Part shown: positions 6,672-12,427 of the stretch, in pieces | Layout: each line of letters starts with the position of its first letter | How positions within the stretch are numbered: the stretch's first letter is position 1 | Source of the DNA: Thermoplasmata archaeon | Lineage (GTDB): Archaea; Thermoplasmatota; JAKEGO01 | NCBI GenBank assembly: GCA_022615805.1 | Contig: JAKEGO010000119.1 | Coordinates: 1 to 12,427, forward strand | Length of the DNA stretch: 12,427 nt | Direction of reading: 5' to 3' | The notes under the pieces: generated by a model | Databases searched by the model: none | The model's input: the letters and a program-made list of their open reading frames with translations, nothing else | What the model was told of the DNA's origin: nothing | Translations under genes and position numbers: made by a program

Positions 6672-7229
6672 ATGACCCTCGAACTCGACATCCGGATCAG
6701 GAACGTGGGGCCCCTCCGCGTCGCCCTCGTGGAAGGGAAGGGCCTCCCCTACAGCGAGACGATGCCCGCCGCCTTCGACAGGCTGATGAGGTGGTTCGAC
6801 GGGAACGGCGCCCTGCTGCCCCGCAGGCCGCCGCTGGGCATCGCTCTCTACGTCGACGCTCCCGGAGAGGTCCCGCCGGAGGAGACGCGCTTCGTCGTCG
6901 CCATCCCCACCGATTCCGGAGCGGCAAGCACGGAGGATATCCGGATCGAGGTGCTGCCAGGATACCTCGCGGCCGTCGCGACCTTCCATGGGCCGTACAG
7001 CAGGCTCCACGAGGTCTACGTGGCGATGTTCGATTGGCTCGAGGAGAACGGTTACCGGATGACGGACACGCCGCGCGACTGGTACATGAACGACTGCACC
7101 GCCGTCCCTCCCGGGGCGTGCATAACCGAGGTCCACTTTCCCATCGGCCATCAGGGCGACATCGGACCCTACGTTCCCGGCGATGACGGTGAGCTCGATC
7201 CATCGGCCAGTGACCGATCGGCTGGGTGA
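6672..7229 (+). CDS. Stand-alone GyrI-like small-molecule-binding protein
   Basis: This 185-residue protein fits the GyrI-like/AraC effector-binding domain (PF06445 type). It has LRVALVEGKGLPYSE near the start, then GIALYVDAPGEVPPEETRFVVAIPT (56-80). Next come the hallmark GYLAAVATFHGPYSRLHEVY (97-116), the helix AMFDWLEENGY (118-128) and the final TEVHFPI (152-158). The fold is a duplicated SHS2 module whose cleft binds hydrophobic or cationic small molecules; some members are regulators and some are hydrolases. There is no DNA-binding domain, so this is a free ligand-binding or enzymatic unit. The last 25 residues look disordered. A TATA box at 6637 and ATG 6672 give a near-leaderless transcript. 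The stop lies nine bases from the stop of the opposing beta-helix gene. Confidence 0.85.
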   Translation: MTLELDIRIRNVGPLRVALVEGKGLPYSETMPAAFDRLMRWFDGNGALLPRRPPLGIALYVDAPGEVPPEETRFVVAIPTDSGAASTEDIRIEVLPGYLAAVATFHGPYSRLHEVYVAMFDWLEENGYRMTDTPRDWYMNDCTAVPPGACITEVHFPIGHQGDIGPYVPGDDGELDPSASDRSAG

Positions 7230-7238
7230 CGTCCGATC

Positions 7239-9908
7239 CTACAGACGTCGCCTGCGTCGTTGCTCCGCGAAGAACAGCACCCCGACGAAGGTGGCCGCGA
7301 CCACCACCGGGAACTCGGGCACCTGCCTCGGCACATCGTTGTCCGTCATGTTCATCAGCGGGAAGATGTCCTGTGCGCCGCCCGTGAGGTTGTATGGCCA
7401 CTCGCCGATCCCGTCGCCGTCCTTGTCGGGTCCGGTGTAGTCGCTCCAGAAGTTGCCGTGCGTCCCGTTGTCCCAGGTGTTGTTGTTGTCATCGTACGCC
7501 TGAGGCGACGCGGAGTTGTTGACGATGTTGTTGAGGTAGGCTTTCGCCAGGCTGCAGCTTTCGAAACAGATACCGTAGCCGGAGTTGTTCCATATCTCGT
7601 TGTACGTGATATGGATGGTCCATGTGCTCCAGATGTGGATGCCGTAGGGATTGTTGCGCCAGATGCTGCAGTTCGTGACCGTGATATTGTGCGCGCCATA
7701 TCCTAGGATACCGTGTCCGCCGTTCCGTCCGATGTCGTTCCGGGTCAGAGTGCAGTTCTCGCTGTTATAGACCTTGAAACCCTGGATCCTGTTGTCGAGC
7801 ACGACGTTGTCGGTGAATTCGTTCCAGTGGCTGTGATAGAGATAGACGCCTCCGGAGTTGCCGCTCATCCCCATGTCGTTCCCGTTGAGCGTGTTGTTGT
7901 GGAACTCGTTGTGGCTGGAGCGTATCACGTCGATGCCCGTGCCCGTGCAGTTCGAGACGTTGTTCGCCGAGACCTCGTTCCGGTCGGCATAGTACAACAT
8001 GAGCCCGGCCTGGCCGCCGCAGTTCCTTATGATTTCGTTCGACTCGATATGGTCCGCGACCGAGTTGACGAGGATCACACCGTACATCTTGTTGTTGGTG
8101 ACCGTGTTCCTGGCGAGCACGCACCAGCTGGAGTTGTCGAGGCGGATGCCCCCCTGGTTGTTAACGGAGTCGAGGTTGTTGTACGACACCGTGTTGTCGG
8201 TGATGATGACGTTGTTCGAATCGTCATCTAGGAGGATGCCGTCCAGCGAATGACCGCTGACCACGTTCCTCATCATTGAGTTGTTCTCCGAGTATTCGAA
8301 GTGGAATCCGTAGCCCGTGTTGTTCACGATCTCGTTGTCCTTGAACTCGTTCTTCCAGCAGTCTGCGAAACGGATCCCACCGTCGCGCAGGCCGGCCTCG
8401 TTGTTCCCGTTGATCGTGTTGTTGTGGAAGACGCACGAGTGTATCATGTAGGCGTCGATGCCGTGGCCCGTACTGTTCGAGATGTTGTTGCGGAACACAT
8501 GCGTGAATGCGACGTCCCTCATCCCGAGCCCTGCCCTCCCGCCGCAGTTCCGGACGACCTCGTTCCACCGGACCGTGCCGTTGTCGGATTCGTCGAGGTA
8601 GATCCCGTGGTATGCGTTGTTGCTGACGGTATTGCCGTCGATGTCGAAGTCGTACGACCCGTACGCCTTGATTCCGCCCATGTACTCTACCATGTCGGCA
8701 TTGTTGAAGGCCACGGTATTGTTGTGGACCCAGGTGTGGTTCGTCCCTCCGTCGAGGAGGATCCCGTTCACGCCGTTCCGCCGTACGACGTTCCATACGA
8801 CCGTCGCGTTCGTCGTGGAGGTGGAGAGCCATATGCCGTTCTTCGAGTTGTTGAGAACCTCGTTCGTGTGAACCATGGCGCCGTCGGTGTGATGGACGAA
8901 GATCCCTGCCTCGGGGCCGTGGGCGACGCGGTTCCCCTTGATGAGTATCCCGTCGGAACCCCATACGTAGATGCCGCTCATCCCCGCCTTATGGTTGTTT
9001 CCGTCGAGCGTGTTGTTCCGGATGACGACATTCCATCCTCCGTATACCGAAATGCCTTCGCCAGTGCTGTTCGAGATGTTGTTGTGCGAAATCGCCGTCG
9101 CGGGCGCGCTGGACAGATAGACGCCGCTGACGCCACCGCAGTTGAACACGATCTCGTTGTCGAATAACTCGTTCTCGAACGAGGTCGAGTGGATGTAGAT
9201 GCCGTACCGAGCATTGTGGCTGATGTGATTCTGGGACGCGTTCCCGTAATCGCTGCCATCGATTTCGAGCCCCGCGGCGTTCCAGTCCCGCATCCGGTTG
9301 TTCCAGGAGATGTCGTTCCCCGTCACGGTGAAGTGGGCGGAGGTGCTGCGGAACGACACACCCTCGTACTCGCTGCCGTACACGCGGTTACCGTGGAGGT
9401 CAACGTGGTCCGCGTTGACGACCCTTATGCCCTCCGTGTTGTTCGACAGGTAGCAATCCGTGATGTCGATACTTCCACCTTCATCGATGTATATACCCCA
9501 GTCGTTCCAGACGACCGCGCAGCCGGTTATATTGCCGCTCGTGACGCTAGTGAACTGGACGCCGCAATCGCCCATCGTGCCGCCGCTGCCGCTGATGTTG
9601 AACCCGCTCATGTTCACCCAGTTCGACGAGACCGACAGGACGTCCCCGCTGCCGCTCGCGTTCACGTAGGTGTCGTGGGTCCCGTTCCCGACGAGGTCCA
9701 CGGTCTTGTTCACGGTGACGCTCTCGTTGTACCAGCCGGCATTCACGAGGATCGTGTCGCCCTCGCTCGCCGCGTCGATCGCGCCCTGGATGGTGCCGAA
9801 GTCAGCGCCCGCCCAGTCGTCGTCGACCGTGTGCACGGCGGCATGGGCCGTCCCCATCGCCACGATGGCGCCCAATATCACGATCAGAAATCCTGCATTG
9901 AACCTCAT
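7239..9908 (-). CDS. Large beta-helix surface protein with PEF-CTERM-like tail
   Basis: This 889-residue protein has a signal peptide of about 23 residues ending GTAHA. It is followed by HTVDDDWAGADFGTIQGAI and EGDTILVNAG, the NosD/beta-helix opening. Coils of 22-24 residues (NNISNSTG.GI, HNNTLNGN, GI.L..S) fill about 60-808 and are rich in Asn and in N-x-S/T sequons; about 14 Cys are spread through them. The NosD closing motif NTWDNG...WSDY...DKDGDGIGEWPYNLTGG spans about 810-845. The tail VPEFPV (863-868), then a hydrophobic helix and QRRRRRL, has the three parts of a PEF-CTERM sorting signal, so processing and lipid anchoring by an archaeosortase is likely. ATG 9908 is set by GGAGG seven bases upstream and by the signal peptide; the longer frame to 9926 adds only six residues. 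The gene is tandem with its paralogue to the right. The ligand is unknown. Confidence 0.9.
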   Translation of the reverse strand: MRFNAGFLIVILGAIVAMGTAHAAVHTVDDDWAGADFGTIQGAIDAASEGDTILVNAGWYNESVTVNKTVDLVGNGTHDTYVNASGSGDVLSVSSNWVNMSGFNISGSGGTMGDCGVQFTSVTSGNITGCAVVWNDWGIYIDEGGSIDITDCYLSNNTEGIRVVNADHVDLHGNRVYGSEYEGVSFRSTSAHFTVTGNDISWNNRMRDWNAAGLEIDGSDYGNASQNHISHNARYGIYIHSTSFENELFDNEIVFNCGGVSGVYLSSAPATAISHNNISNSTGEGISVYGGWNVVIRNNTLDGNNHKAGMSGIYVWGSDGILIKGNRVAHGPEAGIFVHHTDGAMVHTNEVLNNSKNGIWLSTSTTNATVVWNVVRRNGVNGILLDGGTNHTWVHNNTVAFNNADMVEYMGGIKAYGSYDFDIDGNTVSNNAYHGIYLDESDNGTVRWNEVVRNCGGRAGLGMRDVAFTHVFRNNISNSTGHGIDAYMIHSCVFHNNTINGNNEAGLRDGGIRFADCWKNEFKDNEIVNNTGYGFHFEYSENNSMMRNVVSGHSLDGILLDDDSNNVIITDNTVSYNNLDSVNNQGGIRLDNSSWCVLARNTVTNNKMYGVILVNSVADHIESNEIIRNCGGQAGLMLYYADRNEVSANNVSNCTGTGIDVIRSSHNEFHNNTLNGNDMGMSGNSGGVYLYHSHWNEFTDNVVLDNRIQGFKVYNSENCTLTRNDIGRNGGHGILGYGAHNITVTNCSIWRNNPYGIHIWSTWTIHITYNEIWNNSGYGICFESCSLAKAYLNNIVNNSASPQAYDDNNNTWDNGTHGNFWSDYTGPDKDGDGIGEWPYNLTGGAQDIFPLMNMTDNDVPRQVPEFPVVVAATFVGVLFFAEQRRRRRL
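8025..9143 (-). repeat. Two long supra-coil units in the 889-residue beta-helix protein
   Basis: The motif Asn-Cys-Gly-Gly ends, on the minus strand, at codons whose first bases are 9143, 8549 and 8024. The intervals are 594 and 525 bases, or 198 and 175 residues, and differ by 23 residues, about one helical coil. Each unit begins NCGG..G, then NNISNSTG.GI about 20 residues later, then NNT.(N/D)GNN. A third unit starts at 8024 and is incomplete. Repeats are at protein level; I did not see long exact DNA identity. Confidence 0.75.
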
Positions 9909-9915
9909 GGTATGT

Positions 9916-9920
9916 CCTCC
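9916..9920 (-). promoter_or_regulatory. Shine-Dalgarno of the 889-residue beta-helix gene
   Basis: GGAGG on the minus strand with a seven-base spacer before ATG 9908. It selects this start over the in-frame ATG at 9926. Confidence 0.75.
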
Positions 9921-9943
9921 GTCCAACGATGATGAACGCGAGG

Positions 9944-9953
9944 ATATTTAAAA
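9944..9953 (-). promoter_or_regulatory. TATA box of the 889-residue beta-helix gene
   Basis: TTTTAAATAT on the minus strand puts the transcription start near 9922, giving a leader of about 14 bases that still contains the Shine-Dalgarno. The gene therefore has its own promoter and need not depend on the paralogue upstream. Confidence 0.65.
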
Positions 9954-9984
9954 TGGCGTGTTTGCCCGAGAACTCACATGAGGA

Positions 9985-10104
9985 AATAAGTTGGGGAGAG
10001 GCCCGCCCCCCTCGGCACGAGGCCCGGCGATCTCGCCGCCTCGTCACCCCACCCCCCGCCGACCGCACGGCCGCGGGGAGGGCGGACGCTCTCGCACGTG
10101 CAGA
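9985..10104 (-). ncRNA. Candidate structured small RNA (three hairpins)
   Basis: On the minus strand three stems follow one another. Stem A (10080-10052) pairs CTCCCCGC with GCGGGGGG and GGCC with GGTC around a GTGC loop, with one bulged G. Stem B (10044-10017) pairs ACGAGG with CCTCGT and CGGCG with CGCCG around AGAT, with a two-base bulge. Stem C (10011-9993) pairs GGGGGG with CTCCCC around seven bases. Stems A and C contain G-U pairs that would be A-C mismatches if the plus strand were transcribed, which favours the minus strand. TTATATAG at 10130-10123 is correctly placed for a start near 10101, and a modest T-rich stretch (CTTATTT) follows stem C. I recognise no known RNA family. It could instead be a spurious result of high GC content. 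Confidence 0.35.
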
Positions 10105-10122
10105 AGGGAGGTCCACTTCGAA

Positions 10123-10130
10123 CTATATAA
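10123..10130 (-). promoter_or_regulatory. TATA-like element before the three hairpins
   Basis: TTATATAG on the minus strand (ATATATAA-like on the plus strand) is the clearest A/T element in this GC-rich spacer. Its core is nearly palindromic, so direction is uncertain. On the minus strand it would start the hairpin transcript near 10101; on the plus strand nothing coding follows except the antisense of the right paralogue. Confidence 0.45.
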
Positions 10131-10203
10131 GTCTGGCCTGGTGATAACCACGGCACCGGCCGTCTGGCGGGCATCGGAGGATACCGGGGTGTGGCACATC
10201 TCT

Positions 10204-10225
10204 CGATCATTGATCGGCATTGCCG
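10204..10225. repeat. Two overlapping small palindromes after the right paralogue
   Basis: CGATC-ATT-GATCG (10204-10216) and CGGC-ATT-GCCG (10215-10225) share two bases and the same ATT centre. They begin 16 bases after the minus-strand stop at 10241. They may be mutually exclusive 3'-end hairpins; no T-run follows on the minus strand. Confidence 0.4.
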
Positions 10226-10240
10226 GACGGTACACGGGGC

Positions 10241-12427
10241 TCAACGTTTCCGGCGTCGGTCGATGATGATGGACAGGGCCAGCACGGCGCAGGCGGCGGC
10301 GACCAGCGGGAGCTCCTGGACCTTCACCGGCGCATCGTTCATCGTCGCGTTCATCAGGGGGAACGCGTCCCGGGCGCCGGCGCCGCCGGTGAGGTTGTAC
10401 GGCCAGTCGCCGATGCCGTCGCCGTTCCTGTCCGGTCCGGCGTAGTCGCTCCAGTAGTTGCCCTGAGTGCCGTTGTCCCATACGTTCGTACCGGTGTCGT
10501 CGTAGCCCTGCGTGCCGTTGTGGTTGTTCTGATGGAAGTTGTTGAGGAAGACCGAGATGTCATCGCAGTTGTTCATGAGGACCCCATAGTCCTCGTTGTC
10601 GAAGACCTCGTTGTATGCGATCCGGCTGTGCTTGGAACTGGTCGCGTAGATACCTTGGGCGCTCGATCCGCGGAAGCTGTTGTTGACGACGGTTATATTG
10701 TCGCACTGGTACATGGAGAGACCACGCAGGTTGTATGCCACATCGTTCCCGAAGATGGTCCAGTTCGTGCAGTAGTTCAGGACCATCCCGACGATATCGT
10801 TGTTCCCTGCAATTACAACGTTGTCTGCGACGGTCACCCATACCACCGTGTGTCCATATATCGCGCCGTTGGATATGCCGGCCTCGGCGTTGCCGTTGAC
10901 CGTGTTGTTATGTATCCAGAGGTCCGCGGACTCGTAATTGTCGATGCCCGAGCAGCTGTTGTTGGATACATTGTTCCACGATATCTCGACGTCGGCGGCG
11001 TATTGCGTCTGAATGCCGGCGGCGTTCATTTTCGTATGATGGACCTCGTTCCGCGACACGCTGCAGTTGTTGCTGCTATCGATAAAAATACCGACGTAGT
11101 AGTTGTCCTCAACGACGTTGTCCTCGATCCGGTCCAGGCCGGACCCCTTCACGTGGATCCCCGCTCTGGACGTGGCGCCATAGACGTTGTTCCAGGTAAC
11201 GTTGTTCCAGGAGATGGCGTTCTTGTGGCTGCTCTTCTCCAGGAAGATCCCGCTGGCGAGGTTGCCACTCACGTGATTGCCTTCGACAAGTGACCACGAG
11301 GTCCCGTACAGGTATATCCCAAATGTATTGTTGGTGGCGGTCGAATTCAAAACGCGACAGACCTCCGAGTAAACGATCCTCACGCCACTGTTCCCCTGAT
11401 TACGATGGAAAGTGCAGGCCTCGAAGGTCATGTTATCGGAGTTAAGCAAATCCACGCCATCGGTGTTGTTGATGAAGATGCAGGTTACGAACGACCAGTA
11501 GCTGCATGTATCGGTGCGGACCCCGTCGTCCGTGTTGTGAGCGATGGTGTCGTCCGTCCAGTTGTTCCAGTCACAGTAGGCAGCGTAGACGCCAGCGAAG
11601 CCCCATGCCAGCTGGTCGTTGCTGTTGATCCTGTTCCCGGTCCATTGATTGCCATCGGAGTACCACATGTCAACGCCGTTGCCCGTGCTGTTCGTGATGT
11701 TGTTGTTCTCGAAGAGCGAGTCGTCCACATAGTCCAACCGGAGCCCCGCCTGGCCACCGCAGTTGAAGACTATCTCGTTCCCGATGACCTCATTGGAATC
11801 GCTGTTCAGCATGTGGACGCCGTACCTCGGGTTGCGGCTGACGGTGTTGCCCTCGATGGTATTCTGGTCGCATCCGTCGATCCTGATGCCGGCGTAATTA
11901 TCGCTCGAAACGACGTTGTTGTGTATCACGATGTTCCGGGCGATGATGTTGTTACCGTCTCCTCCGAGGACCGCTATGCCATCCCTCTGGTTGCGGGAGA
12001 TATTGTTCTTCCTGAGGATCGTCCACGATGACCCTGAGGAGTACGAGGGGATGGATATGCCGGCGTACGCGTTTCCGTGCACCTCGTTGTACCTGAGGAC
12101 GTTGTCAGTGCACATCCCGCCCAAGGTGATCCCGTTGTTGGGATTGTCGCTGACGTTGTTGTTCTCGAAGACGTTATCATGGGCGTCGTAGAGATATAAT
12201 CCCTCGGACCCGGTCGTCCGGCCGTTGTCGCAGATCGTGTTGTTGCGGAAGGTGCAGTTGGTCGACTCGTAGACCTGCAGGCCGACGCCGGTGCTCGCCG
12301 AGATGTTGTTCCGTTCCATCGCGAACCAGCGACACAGGGTGAGGTAGACTCCTGCCTCGCCGCCGCAGTTATAGGTGACGTTGTTGTCGACGAGATCGCA
12401 GTACCATGCCCTCAGTGCCCTCACGCC
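10241..12427 (-). CDS. Large beta-helix surface protein, C-terminal part (5' end outside window)
   Basis: The frame is open to the window edge and gives 728 residues of a protein whose N-terminus lies beyond 12427. The GTG at 12424 is inside a coil and is not a start. The chain is parallel beta-helix coils of 22-24 residues throughout (NNIS.STG.G, NTV, GI.L..S), Asn-rich, with 18 Cys before the tail. The closing motif NVWDNGTQGNYWSDY...DRNGDGIGDWPYNLTGG is nearly the same as in the left neighbour, showing that the two are tandem paralogues. The tail reads VQELPLV, a hydrophobic helix and DRRRKR. It lines up with VPEFPVV of the neighbour, so the PEF signature is altered to QEL while the three-part layout is kept. 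It should be exported and held at the cell surface; its ligand is unknown. Confidence 0.88.
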   Translation of the reverse strand, partial: GVRALRAWYCDLVDNNVTYNCGGEAGVYLTLCRWFAMERNNISASTGVGLQVYESTNCTFRNNTICDNGRTTGSEGLYLYDAHDNVFENNNVSDNPNNGITLGGMCTDNVLRYNEVHGNAYAGISIPSYSSGSSWTILRKNNISRNQRDGIAVLGGDGNNIIARNIVIHNNVVSSDNYAGIRIDGCDQNTIEGNTVSRNPRYGVHMLNSDSNEVIGNEIVFNCGGQAGLRLDYVDDSLFENNNITNSTGNGVDMWYSDGNQWTGNRINSNDQLAWGFAGVYAAYCDWNNWTDDTIAHNTDDGVRTDTCSYWSFVTCIFINNTDGVDLLNSDNMTFEACTFHRNQGNSGVRIVYSEVCRVLNSTATNNTFGIYLYGTSWSLVEGNHVSGNLASGIFLEKSSHKNAISWNNVTWNNVYGATSRAGIHVKGSGLDRIEDNVVEDNYYVGIFIDSSNNCSVSRNEVHHTKMNAAGIQTQYAADVEISWNNVSNNSCSGIDNYESADLWIHNNTVNGNAEAGISNGAIYGHTVVWVTVADNVVIAGNNDIVGMVLNYCTNWTIFGNDVAYNLRGLSMYQCDNITVVNNSFRGSSAQGIYATSSKHSRIAYNEVFDNEDYGVLMNNCDDISVFLNNFHQNNHNGTQGYDDTGTNVWDNGTQGNYWSDYAGPDRNGDGIGDWPYNLTGGAGARDAFPLMNATMNDAPVKVQELPLVAAACAVLALSIIIDRRRKR
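11765..12370 (-). repeat. Supra-coil unit in the right beta-helix protein
   Basis: Asn-Cys-Gly-Gly codons start at 12370 and 11764 on the minus strand, 606 bases or 202 residues apart. Both are followed about 20 residues later by NNI(S/T).STG.G, as in the neighbouring paralogue. A degenerate third start without the Cys may lie further down, where WNNVSNNSCSGID and HNNTVNGN appear. Confidence 0.7.

Larger units (their letters stand above)
9909..10240. other. 332-base spacer between the two beta-helix paralogues
   Basis: It holds the promoter and Shine-Dalgarno of the left paralogue (9916-9953), three consecutive GC-rich hairpins (9993-10080), a TATA-like element (10123-10130) and two small palindromes (10204-10225) after the stop of the right paralogue. 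No coding frame here is convincing; the predicted frames are Arg/Gly/Pro-rich readings of the GC-rich hairpins. Confidence 0.6.

Noticed and set aside
6276..7151. 291-codon minus-strand frame between methyltransferase and GyrI-like genes
   Set aside because: Most of it is opposite two well-supported genes, and its sequence is Arg/Gly/Asp-rich with no domain. A shorter frame near 6500-6417 is also unsupported.
10220..11293. Long plus-strand frame (357 codons) opposite the right beta-helix gene, and a similar one at 8301-9167
   Set aside because: They are antisense readings of Asn-rich coils, giving Val/Asp/His-rich sequence without domains; the minus-strand frame has clear periodic structure.
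7500..12300. Possible CRISPR or simple-repeat array because of many GTTGTTG-like runs
   Set aside because: The runs are antisense of Asn codons at coil turns, with irregular spacing and no repeat-spacer pattern.

Overview
The window looks like a GC-rich archaeal chromosome, most likely a member of the Euryarchaeota/Thermoplasmatota side of the tree. The evidence is indirect. Several genes have archaeal-style A/T-rich TATA elements about 25-27 bases before the start codon, giving leaderless or near-leaderless transcripts. There are large surface proteins of the NosD-like beta-helix type, one of them ending in a PEF-CTERM-like sorting tail. There is also a tiny CxxC-x17-CxxC zinc-ribbon protein of a kind common in archaea. 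No rRNA, tRNA, CRISPR array, transposase or phage gene was seen, and the genus cannot be named from this sequence.

Left part (1-2700). The 3' end of an unrecognised plus-strand gene meets, tail to tail, a three-gene minus-strand operon. Read in transcription order, the operon encodes a small VOC/glyoxalase-fold protein (2201 to 1818), a PqqB-like metallo-beta-lactamase-fold protein (1797 to 967) and an enoyl-CoA isomerase of the crotonase family (967 to 206). The last two are coupled by a TGATG overlap. A 361-base regulatory spacer follows, with promoters for the operon and for a 45-residue zinc-ribbon gene. That gene ends in a hairpin plus T-run terminator.

Middle part (2879-7229). A 690-residue secreted or membrane-anchored beta-helix protein and a GNAT acetyltransferase lie on the minus strand. 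Divergent from the acetyltransferase is a class I SAM-dependent methyltransferase, followed by a stand-alone GyrI-like ligand-binding protein, both on the plus strand. These look like singly transcribed housekeeping or accessory genes; they do not form an obvious pathway.

Right part (7239-12427). Two long paralogous minus-strand genes, the second cut by the window edge, encode Asn-rich and Cys-containing parallel beta-helix surface proteins. They share a higher-order repeat of 175-202 residues marked by the motif Asn-Cys-Gly-Gly, a NosD-type closing motif, and a hydrophobic C-terminal tail followed by arginines. Between them lie three consecutive GC-rich hairpins downstream of a TATA-like element. 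This is the best candidate in the window for an undescribed element, possibly a small structured RNA. All functional statements come from reading motifs by eye; no database search or folding program was run.
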